Shown here one piece after another: positions 28,094 through 40,830 of a stretch of DNA of 64,000 nt; position 1 is the first letter of the stretch; each line of letters begins with the position of its first letter. A program made the translations under genes and the position numbers. Below the pieces are notes generated by a model. That model was given only the letters and a program-made list of their open reading frames with translations. It was not told the DNA's origin and ran no database searches. The DNA comes from Hofstenia miamia (lineage: Eukaryota > Xenacoelomorpha > Acoela): NCBI GenBank assembly GCA_004352715.1, contig SCFE01000064.1:539736-603735 (forward strand), read 5' to 3'.

Positions 28094-28137
28094 ATATATA
28101 TATATATATATATATACTACTACTACTACTACTACTA
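28094..28137. repeat. Microsatellite (TA)n followed by (TAC)n
   Basis: Compound tract in intron 4. Similar (TA)n tracts of 18-34 bases occur at about 13317, 13772, 14365, 14572, 15369, 20970, 26347, 28692, 29109, 35352, 43581 and 61199, several of them beside gaps or isolated Ns. Confidence 0.9.
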
Positions 28138-28189
28138 AATGTCTTCTATTCGCTATTAATATAACGATCTATAAATTTAACAAAAATAA

Positions 28190-28690
28190 GTTATTTATAA
28201 AAAGTTCTTATTATTCTGCAATTATTGCAGAAACAAGATAAAAACCAGGAGCAAACATTATCAGTGGTGAAATACTCCTTAACATGAAATTCCATGAATC
28301 TGATAAGTTGGTTTTTAAATGCATAAGGTTTATCGAAAATATCAACAGAAGTATTGATTATTATGTAATTGGCCATGTAGATTACTCGATCCCAAAAATT
28401 ATTATGTGAACTAATCTTTTTACATTTACGTATGGTAAATAAGTTTCTTGAATTTTTTCTTGATTCTCTTGAATTAGTTAAGCACACATAATCATAGGGA
28501 TTTACTTTGTATAATCCATTTAAAAGCTTGTTAAAATATAGTAGGTCATATAATTGGAATTGGATAGCAATTGGAAAAATTTTTAATTTAAATATGCAAC
28601 TATATCAATTCTGTCCTTAGAATTAAATACCCAATGAAGGCATCTCTTTTGAAATCTTTCCATTGCTTGAAATTGGACTCTAGAAGGCCA
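28190..28690 (-). mobile_element. LINE fragment (RT C-terminal region), decayed
   Basis: Minus strand. After a (TA)n tract it reads MERFQKRCLHWVFNSKDRID and MTYYIL-F, the region of an RT C-terminus where LINEs have LERIQRR..RWI. It continues frameshifted into the open frame at 28487-28191. Dead copy, about 70 bases downstream of exon 4. Confidence 0.6.
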
Positions 28691-28691
28691 N

Positions 28692-28728
<37 letters not shown>

Positions 28729-28756
28729 GCGAAATATTAAAATCGCACTTACGTAC

Positions 28757-28812
28757 CTATTATTTTGATGTTCTTTTTGTCATCAAGAAGAAGATTTTCT
28801 ACTTTTAGATCT
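28757..28812 (-). CDS. HUNK: HUNK-like kinase, coding exon 4 (catalytic loop)
   Basis: A 56-base micro-exon, too short to show as an ORF. One base completes Arg174, then DLKVENLLLDDKKNIKII follows and a final G starts the Asp of DFG. It supplies the catalytic Asp175 and Asn180. Acceptor TTTTAG|A, donor G|GTACGT. Its phase fits both neighbours exactly, which supports the whole model. Confidence 0.93.
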
Positions 28813-31016
28813 CTAAAACAATACCTAAGATTTTATAGTTACTTCATATTATTGACTTCAAAAAATATATTTATATGTTTATAACAGTATAGATTTCAGT
28901 TGTTTGTCAAGATCTGTGCTAATTGTTTATTAAATTAGGAATATTTCCAGTGCTTCCCTAAATTGCATTCAAAAAAATATTCCAATGAAAAAAAGTGATA
29001 AACTTATATTTATTTGAAATGCTAAAATATAAAATATTCTTAAAAATGTGCACTATTAAGGCCTTATAGCAATAATATCCAGAATTCTAGACTATCTCTC
29101 TTTTTCTATATATATATATATATATACTCTTTGTCATCGTTTGCATTCAATATCGCAATCACTCACTACCGCCAATGCATCTCAACACCCCTCGAAAGCT
29201 AACTGTGTTTCTAAATTTGGTAATTCAGAATTTTTCTTAATTACTTAAATTTGCTACAAAGTCACAAATGTAAGCAAAGCAAAAAAAGTTTACCCATGGC
29301 CAAGAACAACAAATTTAGTTACCTCTGTCATGGCTCGGACAAAAATCACTAAAACTATAACCCAAACCAATCCACAACATTTGATTTGAATTCCATAGTT
29401 TTCTTCTTGAATATTCCAAATGTTATCTACTACGTCATAATAAATTTTACAAGGAGTGTCCTGAAATTTTCTTTGAAAATTCTTACAAAAGAACCATCTA
29501 CGAATATCTACAAGCTTACAGTTATAAAAACTATAAACTTATAACTATAAACAATTTTTATTATCTTTTAATACATTTTGAAATTGATCATAAATTAAAT
29601 GGACTAAACGTTCACATTCAGGATTATTGAGTTACAAAAAATAAATGCATCTGAACCGGAATGGGTATATTTGTAAATCTGAATTTTTAACAATGAATCT
29701 GAACATAGCTTGTATTTTGTAAAAGTCTGACATTTTCCTAAAAATATAGCAACAATAAGTCATTTATTACTTTAGTTTTTACTTCAATATAACGTATTTC
29801 CCAATAAATAGTTTATAGTAAAGACACACCCAAGCAAAACAACATATAGATTTATTATCTAATCAAATTCATTCTTTGCTATTTGCCTAATCTAATTAAT
29901 TAACAACTTCCTCAAAAAAAATTTCAGCCAATTTTCAAATTTGTAAGTGATTTTTTACAAAGAATATAAAGAAATATTTTAGCATTTATGCTGGCAATAG
30001 CAAAACTTAGCTTAGAAGCATCATTAAATATGTGTTTTTTAAAGTATGCTATTAATCAATTTTTGTGCAGTGTATTTTGCACTGTACAGTAAATATATTG
30101 GTGATAAAGAATGATGATTATTCTAAATCGCCGTTTGAAATTTTTACCTACTAAAAGTGTATTAGTAAATTTTTATTCTCACACAACAAAATTTCGCTAT
30201 TGTTTTACTTAAATTTCTGTTGGCTAATGGGACATATACATAGAAATCATGTCATCCACAAAAAACTGCTATGTTGCAATTCATGGCGTTGAGATGAACT
30301 CAGTAGTAACATATTAACGACTTATTTTGAAAATTATATTTTTCTGGGTAACGATAATATACTCAAGTAAGTTACCTCAAATATTTCGAAATCATGACTA
30401 CAATGTTTACTGTAAAATTATTCTCGGAGGAAGACCGCGGACGCATATTGAGCTTACAGAGGTCTTAAGGTATTTTGGGCCATACCGGGATGAACAATTC
30501 AAAAAATGTTGCAATTTGTAGTCTTATGTGCGTGAATGGGTAAAATAGTAAATGGTCGTCCGTCCAGTCCAGTCCTGTCCTAATTTATTTGGCAAAGCAA
30601 AAGCGGACCACTTTGGATGGCTTTGCATGTACCCGTTTCTCACCGCTTATGCTCTTGGATACAGCTGGTACAAGCAGTGAATAAAAACACGGGTAAAATA
30701 TTTTTTAGATTTTTTAGAGAACTTACAATTCTGCAGCATACTCCATACAATGTTTCATAAATTATGTTTACAAATCATTTCATTCAAAAATAAGTATTTT
30801 TTTATTGTTTGCAAAGTTTTATAAAGTGACGTCTCTTAGTAGCATTGATAAAATATTTCAATTAAATGTAGGCTCACTTTTATAAAATATTTTTAGATCA
30901 AAATCATACTATAAATTTGAAAATTGGAATTCTTAGAAAATTAGTATTTTTTAATTGATTAAAGTTTTATTTTGAAGGTTCAGATTCTAAACTAAAATGA
31001 GGAGAACAATGTAATC
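28813..31016. other. Intron 3, part without recognised features
   Basis: AT-rich DNA with one (TA)n tract near 29109 and a GC-richer patch at 30430-30680 (CCGTCCAGTCCAGTCCTGTCC). No coding domain, RNA gene or clear element ends seen. Confidence 0.4.
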
Positions 31017-34000
31017 ATGTTAGAGGGCTGTAGTGACACAACCTGCTACACTTGTAAATCTGTAATCTCAAGGAAAATAAATTATTTACTTAAGAAGACT
31101 TGTTCTGGATTCACTAACGCACAAGCAGATCTGCTATTAAAAATGAAAGATCAAATTATTACCTTCTGCAATGTTTGCTCTGATGCGAAAAGGAAAGACG
31201 TTTTTCTTACCTCAGAATTTAGCATGAATAAAAAAGACCAAAGGCGATTCTACTAAAAACTATATCCAAAATAGAGAAGCTAAAGTTTGATATAGATCAA
31301 TTAAATTCTTAAGTAAGCCCTTTTAATAACATTGAGAGTATGTCATCTAAAATCCAACATGATCAAGAGACTTTTCTTGAAAAGAGCTCATAAAGGTAAA
31401 TTTAAAAACATCCTCGGATCATACCCTTAAATCTATTAGAGTAACAAATTTACATGAAGCGGAAAAGAATTCAATTGAAAATTACGGCATTTAAATAAAA
31501 AATATTTTGGTCCATCTAGGTGAGAAAAATCCATGAAATTGAAGACATGTATCTCGTTGATTAAATAACTCGAAAACCGCACACGCCCAATCATGGCCAA
31601 ATTCAAGAGTCCCTGGTCTGTCAAATCTATTTTGTCTAAAACATACAAGTTAGAAGAATATCAAAGAACGGTTTTAATAAACAGAGCCTTAAAAAAAGAT
31701 GAGGCTGCAATCGAGAAGTTATTATTGAAAATGAAATACGAATTAATCCAAAAGGGATCTTATCAAAATGAAAAATTTAGAGTTGTTTTCAAATGTGAAA
31801 CCAAGTCCTGTTGACTAGCTGTTTCCAAATTCAGTGATCATACAAGTTCATCTAAGCACATGCCAGAACCTAAACACCCGGTTCCATCCATCCTGCTTCT
31901 TAATGCTCGATCATGGAAAAAACATCTTGCCATACCACAACTTGGTCTTGATCTACATACTTACAAGATTGATATCTGTCTTATAACATAGACATGGTTT
32001 GATGAAGATATGTCTGACAATTACCCACGTATCACAGGATATCAATGTGTCCGAGTGGACAGATCCAACACCAGCGCCACCAAGAAATCCGGCGGAGGGG
32101 TGTATACCTACCTTGATACCAATATCCAATATTCGATACTCTATAGTGAAGAGAGACCAATGCTTGAATGATTATTAACATTTGTAACCACATTGTCCTG
32201 ATATGCCTGGGTTATTTCCCCCCTGACATAAATGCTGAGCAATGTCTTCAATTCGAAGAAATGATTACCAGGCTTGACGCGTCAACTATTCTCTACCCAC
32301 ATCTAACTTTCATTTTGGGGGTGATTTCAATCACCTCGATTATCAGAAAATTGTAAGACGTCACAACTTCACAATAATGAACAAAGAAGCCACCCGTGCT
32401 GGAAAGCTACTTGATGTTGTACTGACTAATCAGCCATATTACTTCCACAAAGCGACGAGCATAGATACACTCGTGCAATCTGACCATAAAGGTGTATGGC
32501 TAAAACAAAGATTCAGAAAAAGAGCTACGATGCCTAGTTTCGTAATTACAAAATGCGCAATATTCAGATTCTGGATCATCAACTAGCTGCTCTTGACTTA
32601 CCTCCAGTTCATGACATGTTAACTGAAAGTCTTGACAACTCTGTGACACTTAACAGATTTAATCAATAAATATATTGACTCCTACTGCCCAAAAAATTAC
32701 GTCAAAACATCCAATAGAGACCTGCTTCACATAACCCCTCTCCTGAAGCATCTATGAGGAAAACGGAACAAATTTCTCCGAAAGGAATGAAGCAAAAAGC
32801 ATCTGCTCTTGATAAGCAAATAAAAAGGTGATTGTGAAGAACTCAGCTTTGAACGGAAAGAAGTGGAACAAAGTGAATTCAGTAACAGGCAGATTCAAGG
32901 ATGAAGAACTTCTCCTATTGGATGTAAATGAAGTTAATAATTATTTCACAGAAATTTCGACTGATACTGATTATGTGGGGCCACCTCATGTTTCTTTTGA
33001 AACTCCGTTGCAAGTAAGCCTATACCAAGTTTTCTATACATTAAAGAACATCAAGAAAACTGCAATGGGGCTAGATGGAATTCTCTTATTTGTGTGGAAA
33101 TCAAATGCACACTTTTTGCTCCTATTATTCATCAGATTTTTAATAAAAGTTTGAAGACTTCATGTTTTCCACACTTATGGAAAAAGCCTTTGTTCGATCA
33201 ATTCCGAAAAAGAGAATGAATCCCAACCATAGTAGATCTCAGGCCGATATCAATTACCCCTGTGATCGCCCGGTGCTTTGAGCGAATACTGCAAAAAAAA
33301 TTTCAATACCCCATTATGAGAAGTGGCTTGATCCAAATCAATTTGCATTCCAACCACTTCGTTCAACATCTTCAGCTGTTATCATCTTTGAAATTTATGA
33401 CTACAAACACGAAGGATGTGACTATGTTCGTCTCTTTTCCCTTGACCTATCTAAAGCCTTTGATAGGGCGCCTCATCATTTTATCGTCGAAAGCATTAAC
33501 TCTATTCCTGGAATTCACAAATGTATTGTATCATGGTATGAGGACTTTCTTAGGAATCGATCTCAGTGTATTCAAATAAACAGCAAACTGTCAGATGAAA
33601 CTGAAATATATTTAGGAGCACAGCAAGGATCTGCATCTGGGCCAAAACTTTTTAACTCCACAACAAGTGAACTCCGGGTACCAACAAATCTCTCCGACCA
33701 TAGCGGCCTTGGTCAAGTTTGCTGATGATAAATACCCACTGTGCACATGCCGAATTAATGATGATAAAAGTGAGCTATTCCTGAAATACCTCTTTGATTG
33801 GCTGCACGAACACAAATTTATTTTAAATGCAAGAAAATGCAAAGAATTGTTTATCCCATTGAAAAAAACGTTCATCCACCCATAACAATCAACTTTATAC
33901 CATTGGTCGAATTAACCATATTGGGGATCACGATCAATAACCGACTCTCATTTGATCCACATATTGAAAGAATTTGCTCCAAAGCTCGGCAAAACCTTTA

Positions 34001-34343
34001 TCTGCTCCTTAAACTAAAACGACTAGATTTTAGAGATGACGAACTCTCGGCACTTTATCATTCCCTAGTAAACAGCACTCTCATCTATGATATTGACCGC
34101 TATGAATCAGCCAGTGCCATATCACTGAACCGAATGGACCAAGTACACCGTAGAGCTATAATGATGAAACTGATATCTTCATACACATCTGTTGCAAGTA
34201 ATGTTAGAAGGGTTGATAAAATACTGATGCACAAGTCAATGAACCCTCAACACCTCCTGAATGCGGTTGTTAAAGCGATGATCCCGCAACATAGTAGAAA
34301 CATGAGGAGTGTTAATATGAGAAGCGCCATCACAGTCCAATAA
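31017..34343 (+). mobile_element. Nearly full-length LINE on the plus strand, inactive
   Basis: Order: ORF1-like pieces (31017-31256 with paired cysteines; 31593-31814), endonuclease from 31880 (LLNARSWKKHLAIPQLGLDLHTYKIDICLIT-stop-TWF, then GGGVYTYL), linker, RT from 32828 with a frameshifted start, DLSKAFDRAPHH near 33450, LGAQQGSASGP near 33620, catalytic FADD near 33720, and C-terminus 33798-34343 (LGITINNRLSFDPHIERI). In the endonuclease the catalytic Glu of ITETW is a TAG stop (31989-31991). Other stops and frameshifts confirm it is dead. Sense to the window, antisense to the kinase gene. CR1/L2/Rex-like by motif, clade not resolved. Confidence 0.88.
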
Positions 34344-34563
34344 ATTTGGCTGTTAGGAGATAACGTCAAAAAATTTACTAGTCTTGCGTGTCAAGTGCAA
34401 TTGATTTTTAGTTTTGTATAATTTTTGTGAATTGTGTTATATTTGAGACTAAATTTTGCATTAGTTGTTGAAAATTGCAAAGGCCAACAGAGGTGCGGAT
34501 AAACATGAAACATATTACGGGCGGGTAGAGGTATATGAAATATCTTAACCGCATAGCGTTGGT

Positions 34564-34831
34564 TACCCAGTAAACACAGAACTGTCCTAACGACGTCGTT
34601 GAACCACATAATTACGGCACTGAAACGACATTACAAAAAATTATCAATATAAATGCAGTTTTTTAATAATTTATCTTCAAATTGTCATAATCAAAAATTA
34701 TTCCTATTAGACAGCATTATACACCCCAACTAATCCACACTATAAACGTTACTCAAACAATTCAAAAGCCCATTAAACGCCAATACACCACAAAAACGAC
34801 GTCGTTATGAAAGATCTGTGGTTGCTGCGTA
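34564..34831. mobile_element. MITE with AACGACGTCGTT-bearing terminal inverted repeats
   Basis: About 268 bases. The left end (TTACCCAGTAAACACAGAAC through the palindrome AACGACGTCGTT at 34589-34600) matches the reverse complement of the right end (CTACGCAGCAACCACAGATC through the palindrome at 34795-34806) at most positions over 38 bases. No coding. Target duplication not clear. Located between two LINEs in intron 3. Confidence 0.7.
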
Positions 34832-34949
34832 GAACAACTTGATTTGAGTTTTAGAAGATTATATGATATTATTAAAAATTTTAAAATCTAAATTTTGTTT
34901 TTCAACTCATTGCTTGTAAATTATATATCATTCATTAAACTTGGGTATC

Positions 34950-35349
34950 TCATTCAATAATAATTAACCATGGAATCCCACAAGGTTCCGTACTAGGATA
35001 GTAAAATAAAATGCATGCACTGTGCTGATGATACTTTATTATATACAACAAAGTATGAAGATTTACACAATGCATTAGACAGAGTTACCTTATATTTCGA
35101 TAGGAATAAAATGAAAAAACATAGTTCATGGTTCGAAGCAAATCAAATAATGAGAAATTAAGTCTACACGTAAATGACAAAACCATTGAAGAAGAAAAGA
35201 AAATTGTATACCTAGGTATGTTTTTTGATAATATATTAATATTTAGAAAACATATTAATAAAATAATGAAAAAATGGCTCAAGGGATCAAAGCTTTATAC
35301 CAGTTAAATGGAAAATAACAATATTGAAATCGTATATTCTGCCTCAGTA

Positions 35350-35386
<37 letters not shown>

Positions 35387-35800
35387 TGTCTGTTGACAAA
35401 CTTATTTAAGTGATCAAAAAATAAGCTCGAATGAATGTTGAATTAGAGTTTACCTATCATATGTAAAAAGCAATCAATGAAATATCATCAGAATTTACAA
35501 TCTTTTTTTACTAGACAAAAACTAAAATCACTACAAATATTTTTCAAAATTAAATCAAAAGAAGAACTTTCATTAAAACTTCATATTAGAACTAAGGTCT
35601 ATGGAAAATTTAAGATTAGAAAAAGAATCATGAAGAACTGTTTGATCAACTACTGTATAGATCAATGGAACAAATTATCATCTGAAGTTAAAGACGAATC
35701 TAATTTTAAAGAATTTAAGAAAAAAATTCAATTGGAATTATCACAAAAGAAAAGAACTTATTTGGATATTAAAAGAATAAAGTCTGTAACTAATTAAAAT
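34950..35800 (+). mobile_element. LINE fragment with internal deletions
   Basis: Plus strand: NHGIPQGSVLG (about 34967), a deletion, then LCADDTLLYTTKYEDLHNAL (about 35017) with the RT catalytic ADD, a (TA)n tract at 35352-35384, then the C-terminus at 35477-35797 (KIKSKEELSLKLHIRTKVYG, INYCIDQWNKLSSEVKD, FKEFKKKIQ). Separate from the LINE at 31-34 kb. Confidence 0.75.
35352..35384. repeat. (TA)n microsatellite inside LINE
   Basis: About 33 bases of alternating T and A. Confidence 0.95.
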
Positions 35801-36078
35801 CAATTTGCAACTAGGTGAAATTATAGAAAATCAAATTATTTTAAGCCTTAATAAGTATTTTTATACTTTTTTTTATTGTACAAAGGTTTAAAAATATATT
35901 GATTTGAGTGTACTGTTGAGTAGTAGGCATTTTTTATTTTTGGCCATTTTTCCAATACTTAAGCGCACGTACTTCTCATGTTTATCTTTTAGTGGCATAT
36001 ATACAGTTTCCACTTTTGTATTCTTTTTGGCGTAGGTAATTTTAAATTGATGTTTGATTATACAAAATGTTTGCGTAC

Positions 36079-36371
36079 CTGTGAAGAACACCCGTTCGAT
36101 GCATGTGATCAACCGCCGAAATAATCTGTCTCATATACTTTCTCACTTCTTTTTCTGGAAGAGATTTCTTCTGTTTCATGTATTCCATCATATCCCCACC
36201 AGAACAAAGTTCAGTTACTAAATAGTAACTATTCTCTGTTTCTAAAATGTCCAATAGCTGCACTATATTGCTATGACGTAACAACTGCAAAATCTTTCCC
36301 TCTCTTCTCATGTTTTTATGGACATACGTGTCTGCTTTTGCTTTCTTTTTATCGATGACTTTAATGGCTAC
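36079..36371 (-). CDS. HUNK: HUNK-like kinase, coding exon 3 (VAIK lysine to HR of HRD)
   Basis: 293 bases, residues 77-173 plus two bases of residue 174. Starts with VAIKVIDKKKAK, placing the catalytic lysine at 80 and the helix-C glutamate in RREGKI at about 100. The hinge-side stretch LLDILETENSYYLV is a hallmark of HUNK. The exon ends LH plus AG, and AG|A completes the arginine of HRD in the next exon. The donor is GTACGC; reading past it adds spurious residues, so the open frame at 36042 is not the true exon end. Confidence 0.95.
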
Positions 36372-36805
36372 CTAAAAAATATTTCTAGTTTTGATATTTT
36401 CTTCTCTGTTACTGTTTTGCTTCAAAATTTACTGATTTATATTCCGATTATTATGAAAATCACTTTATAAATTTCAAAAATATTTTTAGTATTTCTCACT
36501 TGAAACGATTTTTCTGAGTAATTTTTTAGGTTCAGCCCTACTTTTATGAGGTCTAATGACCAGACTTGTTATTTATATATAGGTCATAATGTGTTGCTTA
36601 TTTAACATGAACAAATGTTTTGTAAAATTAGATTAGGTCAAATTTAGAACTTAGATTAGTTAACTTAGGATTTCGATAATCTAGAAATGTCAACAGAAAT
36701 CATAGTACTATTGACATATATAAACTTTCTATTTACAAAAGAATTCATTTTTCATTAACTCAAGAATTTCGATAAAACATTTTCAAGAAAATGGCTCGCG
36801 GTAAG

Positions 36806-37172
36806 CAGACTTGTCAAGGAGGCGAGTTTCTAACGAGCCGAGCCGAGCTTGAGCAGAGTATTGGATATACAAATAGCCCAAAACGAGCCGTTTTTAAGCA
36901 AATCAAATTTATAGTGCTGCTTGTTAATTTGATTATGCAGATTTTTCATATTTTTCATTCAATATTTCTTACTTATAATCGTATTTTAGAAATTTTTATT
37001 AATGAATAGGAAGAGCAATTGAAAAAATTCTGAGAGCACAATATTTTTTAAAAAAATACAAAGCTGAAGCGAGCCTCATTGAAAGATTTTCTGCCGCGAG
37101 CCGAGCCGAACTTATTCAAAATATAAACAAGCAGTGGGCGAGCTTAGAAATTACGGTTCGTTGACAAGTCTG
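36806..37172. mobile_element. hAT MITE with iterated CTCGG motifs (copy 2)
   Basis: 367 bases, ends CAGACTTGTCAAGGAGGCGA and CGTTGACAAGTCTG, with clusters of GAGCCGAGCCGAGC near both ends. Same family as 19757-20075, in opposite orientation by its interior. The flanks GCGGTAAG and GTGGCTAG are only a weak candidate for the duplicated target. The ORF beginning at 36791 runs across its edge and is not a gene. Intron 2. Confidence 0.82.
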
Positions 37173-38347
37173 GTGGCTAGGGGCCTTGTAACTTATTTTT
37201 TAAGAACTAACATTTTACCACTTGCATAAACTTAATCACATTTTAGAAGGTCTAAGTGAACCATCGGAAACATTTAAATAACATTTGTTTAAAACTTAGG
37301 CATGAAATCGAGTCTCAGTGGTAATGGGTATGCAGGTATGTTCTGTTAGATCAGTTCTATTCACAGGCTTTATTTATTTGATGAAAAATATATCAATTTT
37401 GGTATTGTATTAAAAGCTTGTAACAGCTTCAGACCTTGAGAATTATCGGACAGAAGAGGTGTGAACGCCATGTAAGACGAAAAATTCATTACATTTGTAA
37501 ATTCAAATTGATTATTAGCAATATTAAACGTTCATGTACGTGCTTGCTGTTTTAAATGAACACATGCTTAAGAAAATAAATACATTTTCCAGGTTAGTTT
37601 ACTCGCTTTATTGTTCCATTGTTACCAATGATAATTCAAACATGTACATCGCTTGGATTTTCAATTCATTTACATATATAAGTGGACATCAAGAAATCCT
37701 GAAAAAACATCGCAATTTCATTATTGATAAACAGCTTAAGTTAATTATTGTTAGTAGTAAATATAAATACACTCTTAACACCATAAAGTATTGATATGGA
37801 ATCTTTAAGAAATGATAAAATCAACTAAAGTATTTGGCAAAATTTATTGCGAAGTGCTCTAATATACAATGTTGTTGAATTGTCTAAATACATTCTCGCA
37901 TCACCACTAGAAATCATGTACTTGTAAAATTTATTAACCAAATGTATGTGGTTGGTCCCTAAAATATTCAAGATTTAACCGCTCGTTCTGAAATATATTT
38001 GTCACTTATTAACTTATATTCACTTAAAATTTTGCAACCTTGTTTCTTTTCTAATCTTAAAATTGATTTTAGATTTGCACAAAATTGTTCAAATTGAAAA
38101 TACACATATTTGTTGATATTAATGCAATTGTCTTCCATGCTGCTGCATATTAAACAAGCATAGAAGTTCATAGAATTTGCAGACGTTCTCCCATGATTTA
38201 AATAATGTATTTAACATTGTTTATTATACATATAAAAATATCGGTTTACAGAAAACGCCAAATTTTGATAGGATAAATCGTGCAGTGAAAATATTTTAAG
38301 TTTGAGTTTTGAAAATTGTTTATTTATATTTTAGTTAAGAATGCTAC
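37173..38347. other. Intron 2, remainder
   Basis: AT-rich, with two short open frames of no recognisable content (37534-37794 and, on minus, 38171-37968). Nothing else seen. Confidence 0.4.
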
Positions 38348-38518
38348 CTTTTCACCACTGATAATGTGGACAGCTTCTTTGACTTTAGCAAAAGAACCTT
38401 CTCCTATTGTCTTTCCAAGAAGGTAATTTCCAACACGTTTGGTGTGAGGAAAGCTTTCCAAGTAATCATGTGAAACTATTGTAACTTCTCTTGGCAAGTT
38501 GGGAACAGATTGGATTTC
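38348..38518 (-). CDS. HUNK: HUNK-like kinase, coding exon 2 (glycine-rich loop)
   Basis: 57 codons (residues 20-76), phase 0 at both ends. Contains HTKRVGNYLLGK followed by the ATP-binding loop GEGSFAKV (about residues 58-65) and ends SGEK. This is the characteristic HUNK kinase-domain entry. Acceptor AG at 38520-38519, donor GTAGC after 38348. Confidence 0.93.
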
Positions 38519-39056
38519 CTATATGGATTAGATATAAATCAACATTTTTCAAATAGTAAACGACTTCAAAATACTTTACTGAAAATACTGCTAAAAGTAA
38601 TGTACTAGAGGTTTGTAGGAAATTGTAGCGTAAAGCTCTATTAATTCACCCACAAAGTCAAAATACAATAAAGAAATTTTCATTAACATTATTTTTAAGA
38701 TTTCTGATGAATGTTGATATGCTGGAATTATTTATGATTAACACTGAACAGCATTTTCTAACTATATATGGATGCAAACCGTTTTTTCAACATTTTCAAA
38801 GATTTTTTCTAAGTATTTTAATAAACTTGGACATCCTTGGATATCAACAAACCAATGGGTAAATGTGTTCCTCTGTACTGAACATAATTGGGCTAATTTT
38901 GTTATGCGAGAGAACATTTGTCATTAAGCAAATCTTTAAAATTCTTCTCATGCCTAATGTTTACATGATCTTGAGATTTAAACTGTATGGGAGGTAGCTG
39001 AACTTAAAAAAATTGCTTTCAGTGAATAGACCTAACGGGTCAAGGAATTCGGATGG

Positions 39057-39302
39057 ATGAACACATGTCGTACTAATATTAAAGTTACATCACAAAGATA
39101 TTTCTTAACCATTGACGCTGTTCTCAGTGATGAGGATCAATTGCCCGGTCACAAAAAACTGAACATGTTTGAAGACCAAAGCCCAGACGAGCGGATGCAA
39201 TCTTTAATAGATCCAAGCAACAATCAAATGAGAAGGAAGCAATATCATGATGTTAAGGATTTTTCAAACAGTCTGGATAAGAATCATGTGGAAGTGGAAT
39301 AA
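39057..39302 (+). CDS. Unrecognised 81-residue open frame in intron 1
   Basis: A complete frame from ATG to TAA of hydrophilic, charged composition, with acidic patches (SDEDQL, EDQSPDERMQ) and less AT-biased than its surroundings. No domain is recognised. It may be a transposon fragment or a relic exon. Kept at low confidence because the composition looks more coding-like than nearby shadows. Confidence 0.2.
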   Translation: MNTCRTNIKVTSQRYFLTIDAVLSDEDQLPGHKKLNMFEDQSPDERMQSLIDPSNNQMRRKQYHDVKDFSNSLDKNHVEVE

Positions 39303-39989
39303 ACCATTTTAGATCTCAATTATGCTTAACTTTCAGCAGCCAGAGAATTCTTGAAAATTTTTCATAATCCTGAAAAAATTTTTAAAGGCTTTTAACACAA
39401 AAATTACTGAAGATATCCGCCAGAAAGAGAAATGCCTCTCCCTTTGCATCCGTTCTTAAACCGCATTGTGATGCAGGCTAACTGCTGCATGCTGTTGTGT
39501 GATTTTCTGCAAGGCAAGTCTATCTACATATAAAAAAGCTGTTAGAACTTTAGAAACAGCAATACCATTTAGAACAAATTTTGAAAATACATTTAAGCAT
39601 GTGCACCAAATGATTTAAAATTTGCTAATGGGCTTGGATAACTTTTTTCTAAATGTCGAAAAACGTATTGCTCTTTTAAGAAGACACCAAGTCACTTAGG
39701 ATAATGCAAATCGGATGTAGACAATTGCTTGAAATTTTCATTTGAGAATAAAAAACCAAGGATGAAATTTTATATCGAAATGTTTAAGCAATATAATTTT
39801 TTCAGAGCTCATATCATTAAAGCACAAAAATGAAATAACATATAATCAACAAAAATATCAAATATATTTAATGAGACATTTCTTTATCTGGGAACGTATA
39901 TTGATGCTGAATAAAATATGAGCTCTAAAAATGAAATGGAAATTCACAGGAATTTATTGTATAAATATCAATTTAAATTTGGTTCATAA

Positions 39990-40830
39990 CTTTACATAAG
40001 TTTAAAATAATGTCACAAGCGTTAATAAATCACATGGACCATTAAAAATGCCAACTTAGTTTTCTTTAAGGCTATGTTCAATGTCATGAAGATCAATAAG
40101 TGAATTTTTTCACCAAAGTGTTTCTGAGGGTGATTTCCAATTGATTTCAAAGTAGAACAAATCATGCTTGTACTCAAAAAAGGGCATATTAAAGATGCCA
40201 TTCATTGTAAGCCAGCTTCAGTACTTCTAATATTATGTAAGATATTTGAAAAAATAATATATATAGGGTTGGTGCATAAGTCTTTTCGTTTTTTAAATTT
40301 AATTAAAGCAGTCAATAATGCATTGCAAAGAATAATAATTGAACAAATGTATTAACAAGAACATGAAACCAAAACTATGTTCTTTGCTTCATGAGTTGTC
40401 ATCATCTTCACCACGTTGAAACTAATTACCACCGGATAAATCAGGTGAGTGTCGTAAGACAGTAAACTGCAGTTCTTGCAATTTTTCTTGGGTGATTCGT
40501 GCAGAGTGTAGTCTAAGGTAGTTATTAGTAACTAGTAGATATTACACGAGATAGAATATGCCTTTAAGGTTAAAATAAGATACTATTGTAGGCTTAGAAA
40601 TTTAAATAAAAAAACGGAAAGACTTATGCACCAAGCCTATACATACAAAGGATTCTACTATTAATAAATTGTCATTCAATTTCAAGTATTCGTGAACTTA
40701 CAATAAAAAATCATCAAATGAAAGAATATCTGACAACATTAATATTCATACAGAACACTTCAATCAGGTATAGGAAATACATAATTGCAATTAATAAATG
40801 GGAATTTTTTAAAGATGTGGAAAACTAGTT
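39990..40830 (+). mobile_element. LINE RT fragment, interrupted by a mariner MITE
   Basis: Plus-strand RT start: LVLKKGHIKDAIHCKPASVL then KIFEKIIY up to 40263, matching the LINE pattern fKKGd..d..NYRPISVLp..sKIFEKii. It resumes after 40638 with TKDSTINKLSFNFKYS. Heavily decayed. Confidence 0.65.
40266..40637. mobile_element. mariner-type MITE, 372 bases
   Basis: Ends GGGTTGGTGCATAAGTCTTT and (reverse complement of right end) GGCTTGGTGCATAAGTCTTT, with TA on both sides (40264-40265, 40638-40639). GGTTGGTGCATAAGT is a classic mariner end. No transposase inside. It splits the LINE reading ...FEKIIY | resumed frame. Confidence 0.9.

Noticed and set aside
36791-37009. Open frame starting MARGKQTCQGG
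   Set aside because: It begins in intron DNA and runs into a hAT MITE; the GAGCCGAGCC repeats create it.
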